Of a stretch of DNA of 64,000 nt, positions 7,955 to 16,797 are shown piece after piece. The translations under genes were made by a program, and so were the position numbers. This DNA comes from Variovorax sp. CF079. GTDB lineage: Bacteria > Pseudomonadota > Gammaproteobacteria > Burkholderiales > Burkholderiaceae_C. Position 1 is the stretch's first letter. The number at the start of each line of letters is the position of its first letter. The notes beneath the pieces were generated by a model. The model did not search any database. It was not told the DNA's origin and worked only from the letters and a program-made list of their open reading frames with translations. The stretch spans positions 186,001 through 250,000 of the forward strand of contig NZ_FMZU01000005.1 of NCBI RefSeq assembly GCF_900101545.1, written 5' to 3'.

Positions 7955-8700
7955 TGCATCGCTCCTTGCGGCAGGCGAAGCCCGGCATGCCATCCCAGTT
8001 CGCGCTTGGCCATTTCGCTGCTGACTTCCGGGCCATCCTCGGCGATGTTGAAGATGCTGCCGCCCGGCGAGCGCTGAAGCGCCTTCAGGGCGGCCCAGGC
8101 CGCGGCCTCGACGTGAACCGGGCTCGTGCCTTCGGGCGCCGTCCTCCAAGTGCCCGGTCCATAGAGCTGCCCGTATCTCAGCACGGTGCCCTTCAAAGCG
8201 GCCGAGCCCAACACCGATTGCTCCAGCGCGGCCACGCCGCGCACGCTGATACTGAGGCTGCCTTGCGCATCGAGGTCGAGCGGCTGCTCCTCGCGGCAGG
8301 GCTTAGGACCCGGCGCATAGGCCCAGGCGATGCTCTGCGCGATCATGCGGCCGCAGCCGGCCGCGAGCGCCGCCGCCACCAGGTTGCGCGTGCCCTCGGT
8401 GCGAATGCGCGCATTGCGGACCACCGCCTCGGCCATCGCCTTCGGGTCCAGGCTGCCCGGCAGGTCGGTGAGCTGGTGGATCACGGCCGCCGGCGCGATG
8501 CGCTTCAGGGCCGCGGCCAGTGCCGGCGCATCGAAGACATCGATCACCACCGGCTGCACGCCCTGCGCCTCGAGCGCCTTCGCCCTTTCCACCCGCCGGG
8601 TGCTGCCATGCACCGTGTAGCCCGCGCCGGTCAGCAACGGCACGAGGGCCCTGCCGATGGCGCCCGTGGCGCCGGCCAGAAATACCGTCTTCTCGCTCAT
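7951..8700 (-). CDS. NAD(P)-dependent epimerase/dehydratase (extended SDR)
   Basis: This 249-aa protein has the extended-SDR cofactor motif GATGAIG near the N-terminus (residues about 10-16). A DVFD segment binds the cofactor, and there is an atypical active-site region (SIAWAYAPG) in which the usual Y-x3-K is not evident. Many small atypical SDRs reduce sugars or quinones, or act as regulators. It is coupled to the downstream cupin and divergent from a MocR-family regulator 88 bp away, which is the likely controller. Confidence 0.82.
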   Translation of the reverse strand: MSEKTVFLAGATGAIGRALVPLLTGAGYTVHGSTRRVERAKALEAQGVQPVVIDVFDAPALAAALKRIAPAAVIHQLTDLPGSLDPKAMAEAVVRNARIRTEGTRNLVAAALAAGCGRMIAQSIAWAYAPGPKPCREEQPLDLDAQGSLSISVRGVAALEQSVLGSAALKGTVLRYGQLYGPGTWRTAPEGTSPVHVEAAAWAALKALQRSPGGSIFNIAEDGPEVSSEMAKRELGWHAGLRLPQGAMQ

Positions 8701-8788
8701 TGCATGTTCTCTTTCAAGTTCACGGCGTCCAGCTTAGGTCTACGATGCCCCAGGCAAAAGAGCCAAGAATCGACAGAATGACCAGGCC

Positions 8789-10216
8789 ATGATGAAGCGC
8801 CCTTTCCCTACCGGCATGCTGGAGCTCGACAGGACGCGGCAGGCGCCGCTGTACCGGCAGATCTACGAGCGGTTTCGCGCCGCCATCGAACAAGGCATGC
8901 TCCGGCCGGGCGATCGATTGGCCTCGGCGCGCAGCCTCGCCGGCGAGCTCGGCGTGGCGCGCGCAACGGTCGAGGCCGCCTACGGCCAGCTGGCGGGCGA
9001 GGGCTACTTCGTTGCGCGCGGGCAGGCGGGCACCGTGGTTTCGCCGCATCTGGCACAGCGCAGGCCGGTGCGCGCCGGCCGCGCCTCGGCCAAGGCACCT
9101 GCCGGTGCGCCGCCGGGCGCGGCCGAGGTGCCGCTGCCCTTCCAGCTGGGCATTCCTGCGCTCGATGCCTTTCCACGCAAGCTCTGGTCGCGGCTGGCAG
9201 CGCGCAGGATGCGCTCGATGAGCGCAGCTGACATGTTCTATGGCGACCCCTCGGGCTACGGGCCGTTGCGCGAAGCCATCGCCGCCTACCTGCTGGTCTC
9301 GCGCGGCGTCGCGTGCCGGCCGGCGCAGGTCTTCGTCACGGCCGGCTACCGCGCCTCGCTGGCGCTGGTCTCGCATGCGCTGCTCCGGCGCGGCGACACG
9401 GTCTGGATCGAGGACCCGGGCTTTCCGCCGACGCGCGAAGTGCTCCGCAGCGCTGGCCATCGCAGCGTGCCGGTGCCGGTGGACGAGGAAGGCATCGTGG
9501 TCGCGCAAGGCACACGCCGGGCGGCGAAGGCGAGGATGGCCATCGTCACGCCCTCGCACCAAGCACCGCTCGGCTTTTCGATGAGCATGGCGCGCCGCCT
9601 CCAGCTGCTCGACTGGGCGTCGAAGGCGAAGGCCTGGATCGTCGAGGACGACTACGACGGCGAGTACCGCTATGCCGGCCATCCCCTGCCAGCCCTCAAG
9701 AGCCTGGACACGCACGAGCGTGTGCTCTACGCCGGCAGCTTCTCCAAGGTTCTCTATCCGGGCCTGGCCCTGGGCTACGTGGTCGTGCCCGAGCCATTGG
9801 TGGAGCGCTGCGCGGAAACCGCGCGAATCGGGTCCAACGGATGTCCGCAGCTCATGCAGGCCATCGTCTCCGACTTCCTGAAGGAAGGCCATTTCTCGCG
9901 CCACATCAAGAAGATGAGGCTGCTCTACGCGCGCCGCCGGGCGATGCTGGCGGCCGAGCTGCTGCGGGTCTTCGGCGAGCACGTACGCATCGACCTTCGC
10001 CGCGGCGGCATGCACCTGATCGCGCGCCTCGACGGTCTCGGCAACGACGACATGCTGGCAGGCCGCGCGCAACAGGCCGGCTTGAACTGCCAGGCGCTGT
10101 CGTTGCGCAGCATCGGCGCCGGCGGCGCGCAAGGGCTGCTGATGGGCTTCACGAACATCGCCTCGGCCGCCGAGGCGCGCCGGCTGGTGGCCAGGCTGCG
10201 CGCAGCACTCGGGTGA
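8789..10216 (+). CDS. MocR/PdxR-type transcriptional regulator (GntR domain fused to aminotransferase fold)
   Basis: This 475-aa protein combines an N-terminal GntR winged helix (residues about 20-85, with APLYRQIYERFRAAIEQG and GDRLASARSLAGELGVAR) and a class I aminotransferase-like domain. The PLP-binding lysine is in AGSFSKVLYPG (about Lys320), and the family's DDYDGEYRY is also present. MocR regulators sense PLP or amino-compound aldimines and usually control the divergent gene, here the epimerase-cupin operon. Two adjacent ATGs (8789, 8792) are possible starts. Confidence 0.92.
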   Translation: MMKRPFPTGMLELDRTRQAPLYRQIYERFRAAIEQGMLRPGDRLASARSLAGELGVARATVEAAYGQLAGEGYFVARGQAGTVVSPHLAQRRPVRAGRASAKAPAGAPPGAAEVPLPFQLGIPALDAFPRKLWSRLAARRMRSMSAADMFYGDPSGYGPLREAIAAYLLVSRGVACRPAQVFVTAGYRASLALVSHALLRRGDTVWIEDPGFPPTREVLRSAGHRSVPVPVDEEGIVVAQGTRRAAKARMAIVTPSHQAPLGFSMSMARRLQLLDWASKAKAWIVEDDYDGEYRYAGHPLPALKSLDTHERVLYAGSFSKVLYPGLALGYVVVPEPLVERCAETARIGSNGCPQLMQAIVSDFLKEGHFSRHIKKMRLLYARRRAMLAAELLRVFGEHVRIDLRRGGMHLIARLDGLGNDDMLAGRAQQAGLNCQALSLRSIGAGGAQGLLMGFTNIASAAEARRLVARLRAALG

Positions 10217-10236
10217 GTTCTGGTCTACCCTTCGCC

Positions 10237-10701
10237 ATGCCCGTTCTTCCCGCCATCCTGCTGTTCCTGCATCTGCTCGCTGCCGCCTTCTGGGTCGGCG
10301 GCATGGCCGCGATGCACTTCGCCGTTCGGCCGGCCGCCGTTGCCACGCTCGAGCCGCCTCTCAGGTTGCCCTTCATGGCGGACACGCTGTCGCGCTTTTT
10401 CGTCGGCGTGGCTATCGCCATCGGCGTCCTGCTTGCGAGCGGGCTCTGGATGCTGATGCTTGCGGGCGGCTTCGCGCGCGTGCACTGGAGCGTGCATGCC
10501 ATGCTTGCCGTCGGGTTGGTGATGATGGCCTTGTTCCTGCACGTCCGCTTCGCGCCCTACCCGCGCTTGCAGCGCGCGGTCGCGGTGCGCGATTGGCCGG
10601 CGGCGGCGGCGAATCTCGGCACCATCCGCAAGCTGGTGGCGACCAACCTGGCGCTCGGCGTGGCGGTGTTCGCGCTGGCGCTCGTCGGGCGCGTGCTCTG
10701 A
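10237..10701 (+). CDS. CopD-domain integral membrane protein
   Basis: This 154-aa protein has four predicted membrane helices (residues about 5-25, 48-70, 82-100 and 130-150). A first-helix His (LLFLHLLAAAFWVGGMAAMHF) and a second His in the third helix suit the CopD/YgfB-like family of haem- or copper-associated membrane proteins. It starts 20 bases after the MocR gene. The start was chosen at the ATG giving MPVLPAILLF; upstream codons overlap MocR. A physiological role cannot be assigned. Confidence 0.78.
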   Translation: MPVLPAILLFLHLLAAAFWVGGMAAMHFAVRPAAVATLEPPLRLPFMADTLSRFFVGVAIAIGVLLASGLWMLMLAGGFARVHWSVHAMLAVGLVMMALFLHVRFAPYPRLQRAVAVRDWPAAAANLGTIRKLVATNLALGVAVFALALVGRVL

Positions 10702-10709
10702 GGGCCGCG

Positions 10710-11837
10710 CTAGGAGCCTAGTTCGTAACTGGTGCTCCGTCCGCCGGCGTCGGATTTCCTCAGAACGCTGAGTGCAACCAATTCGTTGATATCGCGCAGC
10801 GCGGTATCGGGCGAACACTTCGCCATCGAGGCCCATTTGCTGCTCGTCAGCTTGCCCTCGAAACCATCGAGCAGCCGGTTGTCGAGCTTGATCTGACGCT
10901 CGTTCAGCGGCGTCTCGGCCCAGCGCTGCCAGAAGCGTGACTTGCCCCCCAGCACGGCCGACAGCGAGGTCTCCGCGCCCTCGATCGCGCGCAACAGGCA
11001 GCCCAGGAACCAGGCCAGCCATGGCGTGACGTCCATCGTGCCCTTTTGCGTCCGCTCCAGCATCTCGTAGTAGTCCTTGCGCTCGCGCTGGATCTGCGCC
11101 GAGAGGCTGTAGAAGCGCTGGCTCGACCCTTCTGCGCGGGCCAGCGCCATGTCGCCCACGGCGCGCGCGATTGTCCGTTGCCGTCGTCGAAGGAATGGAG
11201 CGTGTCGAACCACAGATGGGCCAGGCCCGCGTGGACGAGCGGATCGCCGCCAGTCGACAGCTCGAACCATTCAAGGAAGCGGGGCCATCTCCGCCTCGAG
11301 CTGCTGCGCAGGCGGTGCCTCGAAGGGCACCTTGCGCCGCCCGACGGGGCCCGACACCACCTGCATCGGCCCTGCCGCATCGTCGCGCCACTCGCCGGTG
11401 CGGATCGGCGAGAGACCGCTGTACCCCGTCGGGAAAAGCGCGGCATGCCAACCGAACAGGCGCTCGCGCGTCAGGGGTTGTCCAGCGGCGCCGGTGGCGT
11501 CGGGCACCATCTCCACCACGCCGTAGACGTGCCGGTCGGCCGGCGCCAGCGCGCCGATGTCCAGGCCCAGGCGGCGTGCGATGGACGAACGCACGGTCTC
11601 CGGGTTGAGCTGCTCGCCTTCGATCTCGCTCGTCTTGAGCACGTCGTCGTTCAGCACCCGCAGGGTGGCCGCATCCCGCTCCGGCATGCCCATGGCCGTC
11701 ATCCGCCCAAGCAGATGGCCTTGGGCGCCGTGGACTGCAGCGAGCAGCCCGGCGAGGCGGGACAGGTCGTAGCGCAGGCGCGGCCAGCTGGGGTGCTGCC
11801 AGATATAGACGCCTGCTTCACTATCTCCGCTTTTCAT
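10710..11837 (-). pseudogene. Fic-family AMPylase/regulator, broken by two compensating single-base indels
   Basis: The intact product would be about 375 aa. It has an N-terminal DUF4172-like region (VYIWQHPSWPRLRYD), an inhibitory-type helix (SEIEGEQLNPETVRSS), the Fic core and a C-terminal winged helix (KWASMAKCSPDTALRDINEL). The reading frame shifts near 11275: GGCCCCGC has one extra C, which creates a stop at 11271. It shifts back at about 11170, inside the Fic motif HSFDDGNG, where one base is missing before IARAVGDMALAR. The two changes restore the original frame, so about 105 bases are read out of frame. Either the gene is dead or the assembly has two errors. The HTH tail and upstream palindromes suggest an autoregulated gene. 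Confidence 0.85.
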
Positions 11838-11847
11838 GCGGAGATAG
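11821..11847. promoter_or_regulatory. Perfect inverted repeat over the Fic start codon
   Basis: CTATCTCCGC and GCGGAGATAG form 10-bp arms around a 7-base centre that includes the Fic ATG (11835-11837 on the minus strand). It could act as an operator for the protein's own C-terminal winged helix, or as a translation-blocking hairpin. It shares the GCGGAGA core with three further boxes upstream. Confidence 0.7.
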
Positions 11848-11852
11848 TGCGC

Positions 11853-11920
11853 CCTATTCTCCGCAAACGCCGCAAGATTTACCGCGAAATATGCGGAGAA
11901 TAGGCTCCGTAATCTCCGCA
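11853..11920. promoter_or_regulatory. Second GCGGAGA inverted repeat plus a half-site, upstream of Fic
   Basis: CCTATTCTCCGC (11853-11864) and GCGGAGAATAGG (11893-11904) are perfect 12-bp inverted arms separated by 28 bases. A further half-site, AATCTCCGC, lies at 11911-11919. With the palindrome at 11821-11847 this gives five copies of the same TCTCCGC/GCGGAGA word in about 100 bp. The arrangement looks like a multi-site operator for one dimeric regulator. Confidence 0.65.
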
Positions 11921-11948
11921 AACAGACGCGGACGCGTACCCCGAAACC

Positions 11949-13205
11949 TCAGCGAACCACTGTCCACCAGGCTGCGGCCCAGGCCAGCGCGAGGCTGGCG
12001 ATGAGCGCGGCCGAGACGCGCAGCGCATAGCTGGCACCGCCGGAGATGGCGGCCACCGTGCAGCGCGTCAGCGTGTTGGCACTGACCGCCAGGCAGACGC
12101 CGAGCACGAAACGCTCGGCCTGCAAGGCGCCGGCCGCATGCAGCGAGGCCAAGGACGCCACGGGCGCATGCGCGTCCGCCAAGGCGGCGAGCGCGACGCT
12201 GGTGCCGAGCCCGGCATCGCCGAAGCGGCGCTGTGCGCTGCCCACCAGCACTGCGACCACCGCCAGCATCGCGGCGACGGCGAGCGCTTCGCGCGGACGC
12301 AGCGCGCTGCCCTTTCTCTCCGGCTGCTCGGCGTCACCCGCCGATCGCTGCGACCAGACCGGCAGCAGGCCGACGGCCGCCGCGCCGAGCGCACCGGCGA
12401 GTGCGGCGGGCAGCAGCGCGGCGGCGGCGACGGGCGACAAGGCGACGCTCATCAGCAGGGCCTGCACCCAGGTCGCCACCGCCGACAGCGCGGCGCCCGA
12501 TGCCAGCACCGGCGTCTGCGCGGGCTGCGCGCGGGCCCGGCCGCCGAACGAGGCCACGGTCGCGGTGCTCGAGACGAATCCCGACAGCAGGCCGGACACC
12601 AACAGGCCGGCGCGCACGCCGAGCCAGCGCAGCGCCAGCTGCCCGAAGGCCTGGATTCCCATGATCAGCAGCACCAGTGCCGCGAGCGGCCGCGGCTCGA
12701 TGCCGCCGAGCGCGGCGATCGGCTGCGACGGAATCAGCGGCAGCGCGATCAGCGCGAGCGCGGCCAGCAGGATCGCGTCATGGACTTCCTGCTGGCTCAG
12801 CCATTGCGTCGCTAAACGGTGCAGCCGCGTGCGTGCAACCAGCAGCAGCGCGATGCCGGCCCCGCAGGCGGCGCCCAGCGCCGGCGAGAGCACCGATTGC
12901 ACGCCGACCAGATAGGTGGCGAAGAGCGCCACCTCGGTCGTCAGCCCCGGATCGCGCGAGCGGCTCTTCCAGTACGAGAGCGCGCCGAGCAGCCCGATCA
13001 CCGCCGCGCCCACGACGACCAGACCCGACACCGGCAGCAGTTGCGCAAGCGCGCCTGCCACCGACGCCAGCGCGAAGGTACGCAGGCCCGCGGCCGCCCG
13101 GTCCGCACCGCGGCCCTTGCGGCGCTCGCGTTCGATGCCGATCAGAAGGCCCGCGCCCAACGCAACGGCCAAGCCGACGATCGCGTCCTGCGTTGGGCCG
13201 TTCAC
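11949..13205 (-). CDS. MgtC/SapB-DUF4010 family integral membrane protein
   Basis: This 418-aa protein has roughly a dozen hydrophobic segments. The N-terminus shows the MgtC/SapB signature (GLAVALGAGLLIGIERERRK and AAGLRTFALASVAGAL), followed by the DUF4010 half (LIMGIQAFGQLALRWLG, SGLLSGFVSSTATVASF). Proteins of this type are found across soil proteobacteria; function is unproven, with roles in magnesium or acid stress suggested for MgtC relatives. It lies 15 bases downstream of the CoA-transferase gene on the same strand, so it could be read from the glutarate operon. Confidence 0.82.
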   Translation of the reverse strand: MNGPTQDAIVGLAVALGAGLLIGIERERRKGRGADRAAAGLRTFALASVAGALAQLLPVSGLVVVGAAVIGLLGALSYWKSRSRDPGLTTEVALFATYLVGVQSVLSPALGAACGAGIALLLVARTRLHRLATQWLSQQEVHDAILLAALALIALPLIPSQPIAALGGIEPRPLAALVLLIMGIQAFGQLALRWLGVRAGLLVSGLLSGFVSSTATVASFGGRARAQPAQTPVLASGAALSAVATWVQALLMSVALSPVAAAALLPAALAGALGAAAVGLLPVWSQRSAGDAEQPERKGSALRPREALAVAAMLAVVAVLVGSAQRRFGDAGLGTSVALAALADAHAPVASLASLHAAGALQAERFVLGVCLAVSANTLTRCTVAAISGGASYALRVSAALIASLALAWAAAWWTVVR

Positions 13206-13220
13206 GCTGTTTCCGCGCCG

Positions 13221-14453
13221 CTAGACCACGCCCGCGTCGCGCAGCGCGGCGCGCTGCTTTTCGTCGATGCCCAGTTCGGCCAGCACCTCGTCGGTGTGCT
13301 GCCCGAGTGCCGGCGGCGCATGGCGCTGCACCGGCGGCGTGCCTTGCAGGCGCAGCGGACTCGCCACGCCGACGATATGGTCGATGCCGTCGCCGGCCTG
13401 GCGCGGCATCGACACCGCGAGGCCGCGCGCCTTGACCTGCTCGTCCTCGAAGGCCTGCGCGATGTCGTTGATCGGGCCGCAGGGCACCGCCTTGTCCTCG
13501 AGCAGCGCGATCCACTCGGCGGTGGTGCGCGTGCGCGTGACGGCCTCCATCTGCGGGATCAGCACCTCGCGATGGCGCACGCGCAGCGTGTTGGTCGCAA
13601 AGCGTGGGTCGCTGGCCCAGTCGGCATGGCCGGCCGCCTCGCAGAAGCGCGCGAACTGGCCGTTGTTGCCAATGGCCAGCAGCATTGCGCCGTCCTTCGT
13701 ATGGAAGTCCTGGTAGGGCGCCAGGCTCGGGTGGCTGTTGCCTTGCCGCTGCGGCGCGACGCCGGTGTTGAGGAATGCGCTGGCCTGGTTGGCGAGGATG
13801 GCCATGCCGACGTCGAGCAGCGCCATGTCGATGTGCTGGCCTTCGCCCGTGCGATGCCGCACCTCGAGCGCGGCCAGGATGGCGCTCGACGCGTAGACGC
13901 CGGTGAACAGGTCGGTGAGCGCCACGCCCACGCGCAGCGGGCCGCCGCCGGGCACCTCGTCGGGCCGGCCGGTAATGCTCATCATGCCGCTGGTGGCCTG
14001 GATCATCAGGTCGTAGCCGGCGCGCGAGGCATGCGGGCCGTCGTGGCCGAAGCCGGTCACGCTGCAGTAGATGAGCCGCGGATTGGCCGCGCGCAGGCTT
14101 TCGTGATCGAGGCCGTACTGCTTGAGGCCGCCGGTCTTGAAGTTCTCCACCACGATGTCGCTCTGCGCGGCCATCTTCTTCAAGAGCGCCTGGCCCTCGA
14201 GCGAGGCCATGTCGATGGTGACCGAGCGCTTGTTGCGATTGCAGGCGGTGAAGTAGGTGGCCTGGTCGGTGTCGCGGCCGTGCGCGTCCTTCAGGAAGGG
14301 CGGGCCCCAGGTACGCGTGTCGTCGCCGACGCCGGGGCGTTCGATCTTGACGACGTCGGCCCCCAGGTCGGCGAGGATCTGGGTGCACCACGGACCCGCG
14401 AGCACGCGGGAGAGGTCGAGAACCTTGATGCCGTCGAGTGCTGCGGCAGCCAT
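13221..14453 (-). CDS. CaiB/BaiF family CoA-transferase, probably succinyl-CoA:glutarate type
   Basis: This 410-aa class III CoA-transferase has the N-terminal [27 protein letters not shown] pattern split over residues 12-38 and the catalytic Asp181 in ALTDLFTG. The ATG at 14453 leaves one base after the dehydrogenase stop, so the two are co-transcribed. In Pseudomonas and Burkholderia an equivalent CoA-transferase next to glutaryl-CoA dehydrogenase activates glutarate (GcdG). That context makes glutarate the likely substrate, although family members also act on itaconate, mesaconate and other acids. Confidence 0.87.
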   Translation of the reverse strand: MAAAALDGIKVLDLSRVLAGPWCTQILADLGADVVKIERPGVGDDTRTWGPPFLKDAHGRDTDQATYFTACNRNKRSVTIDMASLEGQALLKKMAAQSDIVVENFKTGGLKQYGLDHESLRAANPRLIYCSVTGFGHDGPHASRAGYDLMIQATSGMMSITGRPDEVPGGGPLRVGVALTDLFTGVYASSAILAALEVRHRTGEGQHIDMALLDVGMAILANQASAFLNTGVAPQRQGNSHPSLAPYQDFHTKDGAMLLAIGNNGQFARFCEAAGHADWASDPRFATNTLRVRHREVLIPQMEAVTRTRTTAEWIALLEDKAVPCGPINDIAQAFEDEQVKARGLAVSMPRQAGDGIDHIVGVASPLRLQGTPPVQRHAPPALGQHTDEVLAELGIDEKQRAALRDAGVV

Positions 14454-14454
14454 G

Positions 14455-15651
14455 TCAATTGGCGAAAGCGGCGATGCCGGTTTGGGCACGTCCCAGGATC
14501 AGCGCATGGATATCGTGCGTGCCTTCGTAGGTGTTGACCACCTCGAGATTGACCAGGTGCCGCGCCACGCCGAACTCGTCGCTGATGCCGTTGCCGCCCA
14601 TCATGTCGCGCGCCAGGCGGGCAATGTCGAGCGCCTTGCCGCAGGAGTTGCGCTTGAGCAGCGAGGTGACCTCGACCGAGGCCGTGCCCTCGTCCTTCAT
14701 GCGGCCCAGGCGCAGGCAGCCCTGCAGGCCCAGCGTGATCTCGGTCTGCATGTCGGCCAGCTTCTTCTGGACCAGCTGGTTGGCCGCGAGCGGGCGGCCG
14801 AACTGCTTGCGGTCCAGCGTGTACTGGCGCGCGCGGTGCCAGCAGTCCTCGGCGGCGCCGAGCGCGCCCCAGGAGATGCCGTAGCGCGCGCTATTGAGGC
14901 AGGTGAACGGGCCCTTCAGGCCCTGCACTTCGGGGAACGCGTTCTCTTCGGGGCAGAACACGTTGTCCATCACGATCTCGCCGGTGATGCTGGCGCGCAG
15001 GCCAACCTTGCCGTGGATCGTCGGGGCGGAGAGGCCCTTGGCGCCCTTCTCGAGCACGAAGCCACGGATCGGGCCGACCGTGCCGCTCTCGCTCACTTCC
15101 TTGGCCCAGACCACGAACACGTCGGCGATCGGGCTGTTGCTGATCCACATCTTGGCGCCGGTGAGCGAGTAGCCGCCGGCCACCTTCTTGGCGCGCGTGA
15201 CCATGCTGCCGGGGTCGGAGCCGTGGTCGGGTTCGGTCAGGCCGAAGCAGCCGATCCATTCGCCGGTGGCGAGCTTGGGCAGGTATTTCTGCTTCTGCGC
15301 CTCGGTGCCGAACTCGTTGATCGGCACCATCACCAGCGAGCTCTGCACGCTGGCCATCGAGCGGTAGCCCGAATCGACGCGCTCGACTTCGCGCGCGATC
15401 AGGCCGTAGCAGACGTAGTTGAGGCCGGGGCCGCCGTACTGCTCGGGGATCGTCGGGCCCAGGAGGCCGAGCGCACCCATTTCGCGAAAGATCGCGGGGT
15501 CGGTCTCGCCGCTGCGAAAGGCGTCGAGCACGCGCGGCGCCAGGCGTTCCTGGCAGTAGGCATTGGCAGCGTCGCGCACCATGCGTTCGTCGGCGGTGAG
15601 CTGCTGGTCGAGCAGAAGAGGATCTTCCCAGTGAAAGGCGGCGTGGGCCAT
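14455..15651 (-). CDS. gcdH: Glutaryl-CoA dehydrogenase
   Basis: This 398-aa FAD-dependent acyl-CoA dehydrogenase would oxidise and decarboxylate glutaryl-CoA to crotonyl-CoA, the last step specific to lysine/glutarate breakdown. Subfamily marks are present: [14 protein letters not shown], the FAD loop [29 protein letters not shown], and the catalytic Glu at about 376 in [10 protein letters not shown]. It heads the minus-strand operon with the CoA-transferase and is divergent from a LysR regulator, the same layout as known gcdH-gcdG/gcdR clusters. Length matches the family. Confidence 0.94.
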   Translation of the reverse strand: MAHAAFHWEDPLLLDQQLTADERMVRDAANAYCQERLAPRVLDAFRSGETDPAIFREMGALGLLGPTIPEQYGGPGLNYVCYGLIAREVERVDSGYRSMASVQSSLVMVPINEFGTEAQKQKYLPKLATGEWIGCFGLTEPDHGSDPGSMVTRAKKVAGGYSLTGAKMWISNSPIADVFVVWAKEVSESGTVGPIRGFVLEKGAKGLSAPTIHGKVGLRASITGEIVMDNVFCPEENAFPEVQGLKGPFTCLNSARYGISWGALGAAEDCWHRARQYTLDRKQFGRPLAANQLVQKKLADMQTEITLGLQGCLRLGRMKDEGTASVEVTSLLKRNSCGKALDIARLARDMMGGNGISDEFGVARHLVNLEVVNTYEGTHDIHALILGRAQTGIAAFAN

Positions 15652-15747
15652 GGCGGTCTCCGGTATAGGGGGCTTGAGGTTCGTCCGCGATCGTAAGCGC
15701 GCGGCATGGCGAGCGCAAACGAGGATTCCACACCCAGTTATGCGTTC

Positions 15748-15763
15748 TGCTCACTTCAGAGCA
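15748..15763. promoter_or_regulatory. Candidate LysR-type site between gcdH and its regulator
   Basis: TGCTC-ACTTCA-GAGCA is an inverted repeat in the 174-bp divergent intergenic region, and TCTG-N7-CAGA overlaps it. Dyads of this kind are typical LysR-family recognition sites. The assignment rests only on symmetry and location. Confidence 0.35.
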
Positions 15764-15825
15764 CAATGCCGGAGCGTCTTGCCATTGGAAGCGCCGTTGC
15801 TTCAACTATGTAGCACTCGCATACC

Positions 15826-16797
15826 ATGCGTCGAAAAATCCCGTCCACCCAGGCCCTGATCTGCTTCGAAGCGGCCGCACGCCACGAGAGCTACACGCGC
15901 GCGGCGCAGGAACTCGCGCTCACGCAGAGCGCGGTGTCGCGCCAGATCACGGCGCTGGAGGACTTCCTCGGCATGGCGCTGTTCCGCCGCACGCGCCACG
16001 GCGTGGCCCTGACGCCGGGCGGCGCCGACTACGCACGCCAGATCGCGCGCCAGCTCGACACCATGGAGCGCGACACGCTCGACGCGATGGCGCGCCAGGG
16101 CCTGGGCGGCTCGTTGCAGCTCGCGGCGGTGCCGACCTTTGCCACGCGCTGGCTGATCCCGCGGCTGCCCGGCTTTGCCGCCCTGCATCCCGACATCACG
16201 GTGCACATCGAAACGCGCACCCGTCCCTTTCTCTTCAACGACACCCCCTTCGATGCCGCGCTCTACGCGGGCACGATCGCGCAGACGGCCAACTGGGCCG
16301 GCACGCAGTCGACCCTTCTGCTGCATGAAGACGTGGTGCCGGTGTGCAGCCCGGCGCTGATGGCGCCGCGCAAGCAGCTCTCGCCGGCCGCGGTGGCACG
16401 GCTGCCGCTCCTGCAGCAAAGCACCCGGCCCGACGGCTGGCACCAGTGGTTCGACGCGCAGGGGGTGGACGCGCCGCGCGCGCGCAGCGGCCCGCGCTAC
16501 GAGCTGTTCTCGATGCTGGCGATCGCGGCCGCGCACGGGCTCGGCATGGCGCTGATGCCGCACATGCTGATCGAGCCCGAGCTTGCGCGCGGCGAGCTGG
16601 TCGTGGCCTGCAATCGGCCGCTGCGCGCGGAGCGCGGCTACTTCCTGGTGACGCCCGCGACGCACGACGAGCGCCCGGCGCTCGTGTTCTTTCGCCAGTG
16701 GCTGGTCGAGCAGTGCGCGGCCGCCGATCAGACCGGCAAGGCCAGCAGGCGCCCCGACAGCGGCGCGCTCGCCAGCGTGTCCAGTGCCACGCTCTGA
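15826..16797 (+). CDS. LysR-family regulator (GcvA-like), probable glutarate operon regulator
   Basis: This 323-aa protein has the LysR helix-turn-helix at residues about 8-65 (SYTRAAQELALTQSAVSRQITALEDFLGMALF) and a GcvA-subgroup effector domain (LPRLPGFAALHPDITVHI, with the tail EPELARGELVV). It is divergent from gcdH, and this arrangement matches characterised gcdR-type regulators responding to glutarate. The last 70 bases overlap the 3' end of the convergent IclR-SMP30 gene. Confidence 0.9.
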   Translation: MRRKIPSTQALICFEAAARHESYTRAAQELALTQSAVSRQITALEDFLGMALFRRTRHGVALTPGGADYARQIARQLDTMERDTLDAMARQGLGGSLQLAAVPTFATRWLIPRLPGFAALHPDITVHIETRTRPFLFNDTPFDAALYAGTIAQTANWAGTQSTLLLHEDVVPVCSPALMAPRKQLSPAAVARLPLLQQSTRPDGWHQWFDAQGVDAPRARSGPRYELFSMLAIAAAHGLGMALMPHMLIEPELARGELVVACNRPLRAERGYFLVTPATHDERPALVFFRQWLVEQCAAADQTGKASRRPDSGALASVSSATL

